This document shows positions 45,662 through 57,122 of a stretch of 64,000 nt of DNA, piece by piece (the stretch's first letter is position 1; each line of letters starts with the position of its first letter). The translations under genes and the position numbers were made by a program. Source of the DNA: Marsupella aquatica (lineage: Eukaryota > Marchantiophyta); assembly GCA_973895155.1 (NCBI GenBank), contig OZ316892.1:28272001-28336000 (forward strand), in the 5' to 3' direction. The notes beneath the pieces were generated by a model. That model was not told the DNA's origin. It saw only the letters and a list, made by a program, of their open reading frames with translations, and did not search any database.

Positions 45662-47848
45662 CTCTATTAAATGGTTACAGATCTCGCACCTCTTGTTGAA
45701 AAATTTTCAACTTCTCCTTACTACAGTCAAGCTCGAATCGGCTCTCAGCTCATGAGTTTCTAATGTTGGCAGATTTGGTGAGGACACGCAGAGCAGAGCA
45801 GAGCAAAATGCAGCTCAGATTGAAGGAATCTGCTGGAGGACTGAATGAAAGTCCCAACGGCGAAAAGCACGAGGTTTGGTGCTGAGGTGGACACTTACTT
45901 GGATTCAAAACGTTAAACCACCACTGCCAGTATAGCAGCCTTTCTGGTAAACGTGTAGAGTAACCCATGGTTTATGTATAGGGTAACCACGGTTTGGTTT
46001 GGGGTTACTCTTGACCAGAAAGTGAGTAAATACTATCCCGTAATCCTGTGACCAGAAAGTGAGGAAATGCTGCCCGGCTGCAGGCGAGAATCTTTTCTGA
46101 GCTTAGTGGGAACAGGTTTGAGACTAGAACTCCAACCCAAACAGTCATTATCACAGGTGATACCTGTCTGGACAAAAAACTACCAGGTAAGACTTTTCGG
46201 GTACATGGTTATGGAAATGATAGCACCTAGTGGAAAAGGTTACACACTGGTAACAGGAATTACAGGATGTAAAATTGGTAGCAGGCCCAAATGGTGTTTA
46301 TGGGATGTAAAATGGGTGGTGAGCCCACATGGGATTTATGGGGATGTAATCTGGAGGGAGGCAAGCTTGAGGAGGTTAGAGCCATGGTCCTAGAGCATCC
46401 ATGGATGAACAAGCTGAGCCCATGTGTAGTTTTAATCTATTTATAACCTGAAAAGTGTGCCTGAAATTGGATAACCCTCCTGGCGGGTTAGACAAGGGGG
46501 CTGAAATCTCATAACCCCCGCTGGTAGTTGGGCAATGGCTCACTAACACCCTAGCAATACAAAGAAAAAGGGACACTAGGGGTCTATGCACATTAAAAGG
46601 CAACACCTGGTGTATTGTGTCACGGGCTCACAAGACTGCTCACAAGAGTAAAACTTTTTGTGAGCAGTCTTGTGAGCAGTCTTGTCTTTACTCTACTAGA
46701 ATTTTGCATGAGTTTATCAGAAAATGTACAAATGTAAACTTAATTAGGGGTTTTGCAAATATAAAGTTGTTGTTTCGTGAATGATTCCAGGCCTGTTTGC
46801 ACTTAGAAAAGGTGCAAAAAAAATTGCAAACTAGGTCAAGTTAAGAGAAGACATAATTCCTTGCACTCGTAGATTTTGCACACAAAGAGTAAACTGTAGT
46901 GTGGCGTTGGGCAAGAATTTAGGAAGGATGAAAGGGTAAACATTAGATTCTGTTTTATTTTTAATTTAAATTGTATTTTTTTATTTTCAAAATAACAACA
47001 TCCCATTGAAACTAAAGCCCGGATGGACCTCCACTTTGTCTATGAAGCCCAGGCAGATGGATCGGCAAAGCTTGGATGGACTTGCTCAGAACATTTAAAC
47101 TGACTCAGATAACACTATTTACACTTTTGATTGAAATGCAACCTGTAAACTGTCTCCTTACCGTTTGTAGCCGGTTTCAATTGCATTACCAAATTGGTTT
47201 TCTCGGAAATCTGACAACTTGACGACCTTGAACCTGAAAGATGTCAAGACGTCATGCCATTACTCAGGATCACCATGACATCTTAACTACTTTCTCCCCA
47301 AGGTTGTCAAAGTTGTGAACTGTGATCTACAACCGGTTCTTTAAATTTCTTGTTTTTTTTTAAACACCAATCCCTTTACGCAGTCCATGGGGATGGGCAG
47401 GGATGTTGTTTCGGCCCATCTGGGCTTTTGTTTCACATTCCATTTGTAGATCTCACTGAAGAGAGCTATTGTATGATGCAAGCTCAAACAGGAATTTTAG
47501 GAGACTCTTGCTAGCGAGCCACTAATGTTTTATTTTTATTTTTGCACAGTCACTCTTTCATATTTGTAGTGCATTCTTAAGACTCCAAATGGCTAGCTGC
47601 TAGTTTGCTAGCCAAAAGAGTCCCCAAATTGGATTTTAATACTAACCAGGTTTTGGTTAGCTAGGGAGTAGCTTTGCTAGGGTAGTGGGGTTTTTTACTC
47701 ATAACCGTAAGGTTTTTACCATTTTACTTTTTTTAAAAGTCAGAGCATTCTGGAACCCACACACAACACCCAGGGGGACAAGAAAAGCTTCAGGCAAGAG
47801 CCAGAAGTCAGACCCAACCCAACAGCAAAAACAAACCAACTAATTAGA
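45662..47848. other. Duplicated QOR upstream flank and non-coding block, no gene
   Basis: 45760-46620 corresponds to 28810-29260, and 46680-47848 to 31850-33050. A 19-bp perfect inverted repeat is at 46627-46676. No coding frame is supported. Confidence 0.55.
46627..46676. repeat. 19-bp perfect inverted repeat
   Basis: CTCACAAGACTGCTCACAA (46627-46645) and its exact reverse complement (46658-46676) are separated by 12 bp. A further 'gcagtcttgt' follows. It sits at the point where copies A and B stop being collinear (copy A has about 2.6 kb of extra sequence here), so it may mark a rearrangement junction. Confidence 0.9.
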
Positions 47849-47994
47849 CCTCCTGGCTTGGGGGTCTCACTACATAGAGGCCTCCCATCACCTACGATGT
47901 TTTTAAGCCCTGCACCCCATAAAATGTTAAAAAAAAATGTTTTTCAAACCCTATAAAGTTAGAATATTCTTGGAATGGATTTTTTTGTGAAGGA

Positions 47995-50446
47995 ATGTGT
48001 GATGGAGCTCACGGGGAGCCTGGCGATGGCGCTCCCTTAGGGATGCGCCGTGGCTGGAAACTGTGGGATTCGAGAGAGGAAAGGATGCATGTGGAGATGA
48101 GCGCTGACCAGGGTACCAACCAGAAGATGAGATCCGCAAACAGCAGGGCAAACAGAAATGGGAGGAGGGATTTAGCTAGGAGAGAAAGCAATCAAACGAC
48201 TGACATGGAGATCCAATCGCCACGCGACACTAATCAAGGGGACAGACCCTTGTCCTCGAAAGACCAAAACTCGAGTATGGAAGATAGCACAGCAATAGTG
48301 CAAGGAGTGGGCGCCAAAAGAATCGATCAAGGATGGCCCTTGCAAGAGATCACTCTGACAAACAGGAACATCACCACACTGAACAGAGGATCACGGAACA
48401 ACGAAGGAAATGGCAAGGGGGGCAGTGTGATTGAATCGAGGCTTCAGAACTCTGACATTGCTCCAGGGCAACTCACGAGCAGCTGGCAGCCAGGTACGAA
48501 CAGGGAGCCACAGAGCATTAAACTTGGGAAGGAGCTCCCTGCACCTCTACTGCAAGGGGCGGTACGGGAAAAGGGGACCAGAGGCAAGATACACGCAGCT
48601 GAAACAACAAACCCTGAGGGCAGCAACAAAGAAGGTAGAGAGTGTCGTGGAATCGGTGGAGGGACCCAAGGTGGGGGACGAATTGAATACCAACATGGGA
48701 GTGCGGACCCACACACTGTTGCAGGGGATGATGGAGACCAGGGAAGGTCTGGAAATTTTGGGTTCCTGGACCCCGCCTGGGATCCGGAAGAGGATGACGA
48801 CGCTGGGTGCTATCCAGAGGATGACGAAGAGGAGAACCCCTACAATGACAACTTGGATAAGGAGGCCGGTATGCACGTCTCTAATGAAGACTTGAGGGAG
48901 CAGCTTGCGCACTTACCACAAGTGCCAGAGAAGCCATCGCCAGGGATGAGGTCAGAAACCTTGATAGGTGATAAGAACATAGTTGCTAGCCATATTTTGC
49001 ACTTACAAAATCGAGGGATTACTGTCTACACTGTGGATTTTAATCCCTCGAGGGATTTTTTTGAAGAGTGGGTCCACGATGTCATAGGACGGAAAATGCG
49101 GATCCGCATTGAGCAGATCAAAGTACTTTCAAGGTACACTTTTCTGATTGTGGTATCTACACCTGAGGAGAAAAATGTGATCCTGCTGGAACCGTACCTC
49201 AGCATGGGTAGAAGAATGGTCATTGCCATGCCATGGACTGCGGATTTTGATGCAAAGGCTATGAGATCCACTAGGGGGCCAGTATGGGTTGATCTGCCGC
49301 TCCTCAACCCCGCGTTCAAATACTATGCCAACCAGATGCTTGCTAAAGTTGGCAAGGTACTCTACGCTTAGACTACCAATGCTAGAAGTAAATTCTCACA
49401 TATCCGTGGTTGTGTCCTGTGTGACCTCAATTCTGATCTTGTGGAATATATAGATATGACCATTCCAGGTGTGGGCAACTATAGAGTTGATGTCATCTAT
49501 CGTACCCTGCCAGATGCCTGCTTCGCTTGTAAACAAAGAGGGCACATAGCACGTTACTGCACAAACAAGAGCAACATGGAGAAAGGGAACGACCAACCAC
49601 AACATGCTAAGGGGGCAGGCAGACAACCAGGAAATAAAGGGAACACGCAAGAGAAAGTGGACGCTGAAGGATTCACATTGGTCCACAGCAGAACTCAGAA
49701 CAAAAACCCAAACAGAGTGGCCGTGGCGACCGCTTACCAAGATGTAGGCAGCAACCCTTTCGGTGCCTTAGCTGTGCTCACTGACCTTGAAGAGGGGGAG
49801 ATTGAACCAGCGCAACAGGTGCTAGATGTAGCCACAGGGCAAGATCACCCAAACCAAACGTGTGATCAGGAAAGGGGGGATCTTGATCAGCAGGCTCTTA
49901 TTGAGGAGAACAGGGATTCCGGGGAAGCAGCGAAACTAGAGGATACGACCCCAATTGACAAATGGAACTACGAGTTTGCTGGAACTTGGCAATGCCACTC
50001 ACCCAGTAGTAGCAGAAGAAGCAGACCACATGGAGACTGAGATGGTCAAGAATGCTAGGAAAGCCGCTACTTCCCCTACCACGGGTTGGGGAGGTAGAAA
50101 CGGAGCCTCTCCAACCAAGGCTGAGACACCAGCAAGACAGCAAACTAAAAAGACGAAGAAGAGTTTACAACCATCAGGGATTCCTACCTTCGCGAGTGAT
50201 AGGAGTATGGCGGATGTCCTTCCTGAAGAAATCCCTTACAATGACACCCAGAGAGCGGGGGGAACGGAACCACGTAAGCTCAGGTTTGACCAGAGCTCAC
50301 AGAACTCCACCATTGATGCAAGCAGGAAGAATCAAAGGGGAGCTCCAGAGATCATCCGAAAAGGGAAGGAACTTCAAGCAACCACAGGGGAGGAGGGGAG
50401 CCAGCAAAACGGGACCCAGGTCCCACAAACCAACACCCATTTATGA
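47995..50446 (+). pseudogene. LINE ORF1 (RNA-binding protein), broken
   Basis: The frame opens at ATG 47995. The first ~320 residues are hydrophilic. A DUF4283-like domain follows ('DFFEEWVHDVIGRKMRI', 'YTFLIVV', 'WVDLPLLNP', about residues 355-455), then a CCHC zinc knuckle CFACKQRGHIARYC at about 49519. Such proteins bind LINE RNA during target-primed reverse transcription. An in-frame TAG at 49369-49371 splits the frame, and a frameshift near 49970 moves the C-terminal part into the frame that ends at 50446. Confidence 0.82.
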
Positions 50447-53400
50447 TGACAAAAGAACTTACCATTTGCCAGTGGAATGTTCGGGGGATGGGCAACCCGG
50501 TGAGACACAAACAGATGAGTACATGGATGCAAAACAACTTGATGGATCAATCGATCTGTTGCTTCAGGAGTTGAAGATCAATGAAGAGAGAGCGCTTTTC
50601 CAGCTGAGACTAATAGATATGGAAGGCACTAAAATCCTGGATAGCAATTCAGAAGGGAAAGTGGGAGCGGCGCTGTTGATCCCAAAGCAACACCAAATCT
50701 TGGACCAGGGATGTAAAGGAGACGGGACCTTTGCGTGGGCTACTATCCATACCTGTGTGGGGGAACTCAGTGTGGGCTCAGTATATGCTCCCAATGTACG
50801 TAGGAATCGGATTGAGCTTTGGAAATGGCTTCTAGAAAACCTTAAGGAGTCCAATTGGATTCTCAGTGGAGATTGGAATATGACAGACCTATGGGACGAT
50901 GCTCTAGGTCCATGGCGCTGAGGCCCGGGCCTGGAACAAACTGGTGGACCACCTGGATTTGGTGGATAACTATCTGTGTGCTGGAACGCGGAAGGGACCC
51001 TATTACACGAGACAAGCAAGGAAGTCGGACCATTATGACCAGTCGAGAATTGACCGCTGCTATAGCAGCAATAGGAACCAGTGGTGTGAGTTTGTGAAAT
51101 CCTGTGTGCAAGATGGTAGGGAAACGATCTCAGACCACATTCCCATTGCCACTACTTTTGCTCTCAAGCACAACCCGGAGATTGACACTCACAAGAAGGC
51201 AACCTTTTTCAAAATGGATGCGAATCTTTTCGACACCGTTGAACTAGAAGGTGAAATGGAGAGAGTGTGGAAGGAGCAGCAGAAGGAGAATAGGGACCCC
51301 AGAATTAATTGGGATTTGGCTTGGGGGCGGTAAAATTGCTGAATCAAATTGAGAAGCGCAAAAGAGCAGATATCCGAAATGCTAGGCAGCCAGGGGATGA
51401 GCTACTCCGGCTGAGAGTGGAGACGTGCACCAATCCCACTCCAGCCCTTTCGGATGAACTCAGGAAAGTAGAAGACAGCACTAGGGAGAGGGCCAAAGCA
51501 GACGCAATCAAGATGAGACAGAAAAGCAGAGTTCGGTGGCTGAAACTTGGTGAAGCCCCAACCAAGTATTTCTTTAACCAATTGAAGGCTAAACATGCAA
51601 AGGAGAGCATCAAACGGCTGAAGAAAGATGATGGGGAGATCATTGAGGACAACACACAAATCCTTCAGGAGATCCATAAGTTCTACTCGAACCTGTACAC
51701 GGCTGACCCACAGGTTGAAACCAATGCGGAAGCCTTGGAAGAGGTCTTGGGACTCATCAAAGAAGGGGTTTCGCTACAAGAGAACCAGGCTATCACTAAA
51801 ACTCCTAGCAAAGTGGAAATTGAGAAGATGGTGTTCAACCTACCTAAGGAGAAATCACTAGGGCTGGACGGGGTCACTGCAGAGATGTTGATGAAGGGAT
51901 GGGACTTCATGAAGACAGCCTACACAAAAATGATTCAAACTTTCTGGCAGGATGGGAAGCTTACTACCCGGGCCACCGCTGGAGTGATCAAACTGATTCC
52001 GAAGAATCTAGAGGTACTGGAACTCAGCAATTGGAGACCTTTGACAATGCTCACTCTGACAGAAAAACTGGTGGCTAAGATAATGGCGAATCGGATCAAG
52101 AAGGTAGCACACAAATTGATTGATCCGCAACAGTTTGGATTCCTGGAAGGATGGGACATTCTTGACAACCTCTTGAACGTCAAGTTGGGGCAAGAGTATG
52201 CTACAACCAGTAAACAACCCCTGATCTTTCTTAAACTGGATTTTGCTAAAGCATACGACGGAGTGGCTCATTCCTTCCCGTGGGCTGTCATGAGGGCGAT
52301 GAAATTTGATGAGCAAGTGATCACTCTGGTGAAAGGGCTGGTGGAGCACACCCAGTCTAAGGTTCACATCAACGGGAGATTCACTGAATCGATCCAGTTG
52401 AACAGAGGGGTGAGGCAAGGCTGCCCCCTATCCCCACTCCTTTTTGCTCTTACCACCCAGCCACTGATGGCGCTTTGCAAGAGTAAGATTGAGACGGGAG
52501 AGCTGAACGGTTTGCAGCTGCCTGACAATAAGAGCCTCTGCCACCAACTCTTTGTTGATGACACGGGGTTGTTTCTGGCGGCCACTGAGGGGGATTTCCA
52601 GATGGCTAGAAAGATTGTACAACAATATGAGAACAGCTCTGGCGCATTGCTAAACATACAGAAATCTAAGATTATTCCTATCTACTTCCCCGACGGAGTT
52701 TACCTAGGCTGGTTGACTGCTACGGGATGCAAAATCGCCAAGGAAGGAGAGTTGACTGAATACTTGGACAGCCCAATTGGTTACAAGGTGCGGCCGTCTC
52801 ATGAAGTTGCCTTTCTGGTTGGTAGATTGAGAAGCCGGCTGTGCCATTGGACCCACAGGAGCCTATCTATGGCTGGCAGAGCGATCCTTCTCAAGCACGT
52901 TCTTCGCGCTATTCCCACATATACTTGATGCCGTTGGCTCTGCACAAGATGGGTTTTTTGGAGATGGAAAAAGTCTGCCGTCGGTTCCTGTGGGGGTCTA
53001 CTACCACCGAAGGAACCAAGAAAGCGCTCATTGCGTGGAATGTGATTACCAGACCCAAGGAGGAGGGTGGCTTGGGAATACAGCCCTTCGAGGAGCATTC
53101 TCAGTCTCTGAAAATGCGACATATTTCCAAACTGATTACTTAGGCGGAGTGTGAGTGGGTGCAAATTGCACAAGAGATCATCGTAAAGGGGCTGAAGATT
53201 GGACCGGGGAAGAAAGAGAGACGCCACTAGACAGCAACTGAAGCATTTCTTTTGGCTGACAACATTCACATTCAGGGTTCACCAACGCTGAGAGGTCTCC
53301 TCCAGGGATATATGGACATCCAAGAGTCACCACCTCCAATTTAACTTTGGAGAAGGACAGATCCCAAGCCACCTCTCCATCGAACAAACCATTTTACTTT

Positions 53401-54351
53401 ACCTATGGACCAGCATTGCCACAGCACAACAGGGAACTGACCTGAGAAGATTCCTGGCCAACCGTGGCATCAAGCACCTGATGAATCTCAGGACTCCTCA
53501 AGGTGAATGGGTGAATGAGAAGGAGCTCAGTTCGCGACTCCGAAGTACCCGCTCTATTGGGAATCTGGAATTTACCAGGTTTTACAACAAGCTTCGACAG
53601 AGCACTATCACTGACACGGGACTTCAGGAGTGCGGGGGTTGGCAGTGGGACTGGAGTGGACCCAATAAAGGTTGGAATTTCTCCACACGGATATGGAGCC
53701 ACTGCTCGAGGGAGCCTCATCTGGACGTGACCCAGCTGAATCGTAGATGGGGACAAGCCCACACCCCCAGTGGATGGAATCACTACTGGAAAACTATGGG
53801 GAGGTTGGTCTTTTCCCAAGGTGAGATTCTTTCTTTGGAGGCTGTTAAACCATGGTTTTTTTACGAATGGCAGGGCAAGCCATTGGGAGGTCACGGACGG
53901 CACTTGCACTCGTTGCAAGAGTCATTTCGAACACACCAAACATTTGTTCTTTAGCTGTAGGACTGTCACTGATAGATGGAGGGAGGTCCAACAACTGGTC
54001 CAGCAGGCTGATGCCCTCAAGACGTTGCAAGGTACATTGTACGAAGCTATCTCGACTGCTTTGAAGATGCACAAAAGGAAACCAGGACCTATGGTCATGC
54101 TCATGGAGATTTGTTCGAGCATTTGGAAGGAGAGAAATGCTGCCACCTACTCTAGGTTCCTAGGGCGACTTCCCGGCTGGGTTGTGCTGAGGAAGACTGA
54201 AACTCACCTTCTCACTATGTTGGATGTCTGCCATTCGGAGAGAAAACGGAAACAGCTAAGGCGGGCCCTGACTCAACTCCAGGTTATACTTAAGCCCTGG
54301 GAGACTAACGTCAGCCCGGTCGCCCTGAATGTGGAAGATGATGAAGGGTAA
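50446..54351 (+). pseudogene. LINE ORF2 (endonuclease-reverse transcriptase), broken
   Basis: It starts MTKELTICQWNVRGMG, the first strand of an APE-like endonuclease. The domain continues with 'LLLQELKI', 'GDWNMTD', 'SRIDRCY' and 'SDHIPI' (to about 51165). The reverse transcriptase follows: 'KSLGLDGVTAEML', 'NWRPLTMLT', 'LKLDFAKAYD', 'GVRQGCPLSPLLF' and the catalytic FVDD (about 52551-52562). A C-terminal zf-RVT region 'FLWRLLNHGF..TCTRC..HLFF.C' is near 53830-53960. Frameshifts near 50550, 50930, 51320, 52900, 53150 and 53800 break it, so no full protein can be made. Confidence 0.87.
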
Positions 54352-54417
54352 GAATGTGGAAGAGGCGGGTCTAGTTCGCTGGATGGGGTACGGCGAGGGG
54401 ATGAAAATGTATGTTGG

Positions 54418-54555
54418 TGTCGTGCGCATACATATCGCTACACAATATACATCGCTTGTCACATACATCCAGACATAGTCACATTGCCACATCACAAATA
54501 CAAGAGAATGGAATACAAGTGGAACTCATGTCCACACATGTCCAAAACCCACAAT
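54418..54555 (-). mobile_element. 3' LTR remnant (last ~138 bp)
   Basis: It matches 30515-30655 of the solo LTR and ends (minus strand) CGCACGACA against the TTGG duplication. The remaining ~340 bp of the LTR, as seen in the solo copy, are absent here. A purine tract TAGGGGGGCG (minus strand, 54556-54565) directly precedes it, in the position of a polypurine tract. Confidence 0.75.
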
Positions 54556-54728
54556 CGCCCCCCTAGCTGGGAGTAAGGTCCCCTAACTCTAGCTAGCCAT
54601 GAGTTCTACAAGGTTGATATACACCTTTTTAGGTGTGAAGATCAGGAGGCCAGGTGCAAGTGAGCCCCATCGATCACCTACCTGCAATCCATATCTGCCA
54701 AGAGAACACAAATGATAACTAGTCGGCT

Positions 54729-55175
54729 TCACCGACACTGAGGACACAACCATGATCCACTAGGAATCACCTGCAATGGTGGTGTCAAACATGACATGTG
54801 CCATCCTCTAGAACACTTATCACAAATCAACATAGTAGCTGCTCCCTGAGCAGATCCACACAACATACATTTCAAGCCAGCATGAACATGTGCCAAGCTT
54901 GGATCTACTGTACCATCAATGTTGGGAAGGTGACATGGTGCACAGTTGCGCACATGATCCTTCCAAACCATACCATCGCGTCCCTCCAACATCAGGACAC
55001 CAGAAGGCAACACTTCACGCACACGTAAGATTGTCCGGCCTGCGGTCACATCAAGTGTCGTGGGTGCTGTCTGCTGCAAATAAACATAATCACCAGGATG
55101 AAATCGTCGAATGCTTGCACGGTAACCTCCTCCACGAATAGTGGCATACCTCAAAGTATCACGATGTTGGGCACG
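54729..55175 (-). pseudogene. Integrase C-terminal module plus PHD finger
   Basis: The frame has 'AQHRDTLRYATIRGGGY', then 'FHPGDYVYLQQ' and 'ILRVREVLPSGVLMLEGRDG' (a GPY/F-like C-terminal integrase module). It ends in a complete C4HC3 zinc-binding pattern (CMLC, then CDKC, WHMSC, CPQC) within the last ~50 residues. PHD fingers read histone tails; in a retroelement a targeting role is plausible but is inference. The integrase catalytic core, expected just upstream, is missing: the N-terminal zinc region ends at a stop at about 55176, so only a few bases separate the two modules. Confidence 0.82.
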
Positions 55176-55176
55176 A

Positions 55177-57122
55177 TCACCAATACTGTGTCTGCAGCAA
55201 GCTGTAAGTGCGCTTCACACCAAAGTGACCCAACTCCTCGTGCGCATGTCGCACCAAATGTACTCGTTGTGATGGTTTTGGTACCACCAACATCCTACCA
55301 TCATGCAGTACTCTCAAAAGATGGTTTCCCTCCCATCGAAATCTCTTGGCTCTCTGTAGAACCCTGTCACGTTCCTTGGCATCAACACTGCCAACAATAG
55401 AACCACTGCGCAGATATTCCAACACTCTCACATCATTGTGAATATCTTGTTGTCCAGAAGTTACCTCACCAACATCCACATCTGAAGACTCATCACCCAC
55501 TCCATCCAATGAAGTAGAGTCCACAGATCCACTGTATGCTGGCACCCAACAAAGAAAGGCAGATGCATGCCATCCTGGCACCATCTCCTTATCTGACTCA
55601 TCATGCCATCTGGCTCCAGTCTCATCCTGCTGACTGGTACATGGATTGCGGCTTAATCCATCTGCATCCAAGTTCACTTTTCCAGGCCTATGCACCACCT
55701 GGAAATCATACTCCTGTAACAACAATGCCCATCGTGCAAGCTTCCCTGTAAGCTTGTCAGACTCCATTAACCACTTAAGAGGCTGATGATCAGTGATCAA
55801 GGTGAAGGGGTTACCAAACAAGTAGCAACGAAAGTGTGCAACAGCCCACACTGCTGCCAAACACTCTCCCTCATAAGAGCTATACTTAGCCTCTGCTGAA
55901 TTGTTTGATCTACTGGCATAAGCCACAACAAACTCATTCCCCTCATCATCCTTCTGAGTCAGCACTGCTCCAAGTCCTACTCCACTCCAATCGGTGTGTA
56001 GCTGAAATGGTCTGCCTGAAATGGGTCTTCTCAAAATAGGGGATGATGCCATCCTTTGCTTCAACTCCTGAAAGGCATGCTCCTGGTCATCACCCCAAAT
56101 CCATTCCTGATCCAACTTAGTGAGTATGGTCAAAGGTTTAGCAAGCTGGCTAAATCCTTTAACATACCTCCTGTAGTAGCTCGCCAATCCCAAGAATGCA
56201 CGAACTCTACTCACATCAGTAGGACAAGGAATCTGTGTAATGGCCTCCACTTTAGTCTGCTGTACACCCAATCCCCCTGGGTATATGGTGTGGCCCAAAT
56301 ACTCAATCTGGTCTTGGAAGAACTTACACTTGCTAGGATGGAGCTTCAACCCATGTGCTCTCAATCTCTCCAACACAGTCTGCAAGTGCTGCTGATGTTC
56401 TTCCACAGTAGAAGAATAGACCAAAATATCATCAATATAACATCTGACAAAATCCAAACCTGCAAGGATTCGATCCATGACTCTCTCAACTGGGGCATTC
56501 TTCAACCAAATGGTAAGAATAACCATTGATACAAACGATCTTTGCCATAAGAATCAATCCCCCAGAATGCTGTCTTGGACCTGTCAGCATGCCTAATTGG
56601 AAGCTGATGGTATCCTACCCTCAGATCCAATGAACTGAAAACCTTTGCATGCCCCACAGCATCAAAGATCTCCTCAGGTGTGGGCATGGCATATCGATCA
56701 GATTTTGTCTGGCGATTAATAGGTCTGTAATCACCACACATGCGCCTATCTGTGTAATTGCCATGCACATCCTTCTTGGCTGGCATCACTGTGGCAGATG
56801 CATACTCCCCATATGAAATCTCCACCAATCCAGCCTCCAACAAATCTTGAGTTCTGCTTTGAATCAGAGCTCTCTCCATGTCACTATAACGGTATGGTCT
56901 ACGAAAGATTGGCGCATCACTAGCCAATTCAATATGAATACCAGGGCCCTTCAATGTCCCCAAATCCTTCATGCTGAATGCAAAACAATTCCAATAACTC
57001 TTCAGGAATCGATGCATGCGATGTCTCTCCTCCCCTGTTAACTTATGGCCAAGCTGTGGTTTCCAACTCTCCACCAAATCCCTAATATCTCTTTGTAGGG
57101 TAGAAGAGATAGCCGATGATTG
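55177..57122 (-). pseudogene. Gypsy reverse transcriptase and RNase H, integrase start
   Basis: The first part (57122-56502) carries 'MRMCGDYRPINRQT'-type RT motif 2 as 'RRMCGDYRPINRQT', and 'FSSLDLRVGYHQLPI'. A frameshift at about 56510, directly after 'LFLPFG', moves the rest to another frame, and two residues of the usual FQRVM segment are lost. The catalytic YIDD is at 56439-56428. RNase H follows with 'LHTDWSGVGLGAVL', 'YEGECLAAVWA' and 'LITDHQPLKWL'. The integrase zinc region starts 'HAHEELGHFGVKRTYSLL' and ends at a TGA. It is preceded in frame by a TAG at 57123-57125 that separates it from the methyltransferase. Confidence 0.88.

Larger units (their letters stand above)
37095..46620. 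repeat. Segmental duplication, copy B
   Basis: Diverged collinear copy of 19040-29260. Differences from copy A are three. About 3 kb of extra DNA (39510-42547: IST1 fragment, SINE, unassigned DNA and a GC-rich repeat) lies between SET-2 and the spacer. Sequence equivalent to 24597-28190 is deleted at about 45150, removing QOR exons 2-6. About 330 bp is gained at 46230-46556. Confidence 0.85.
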
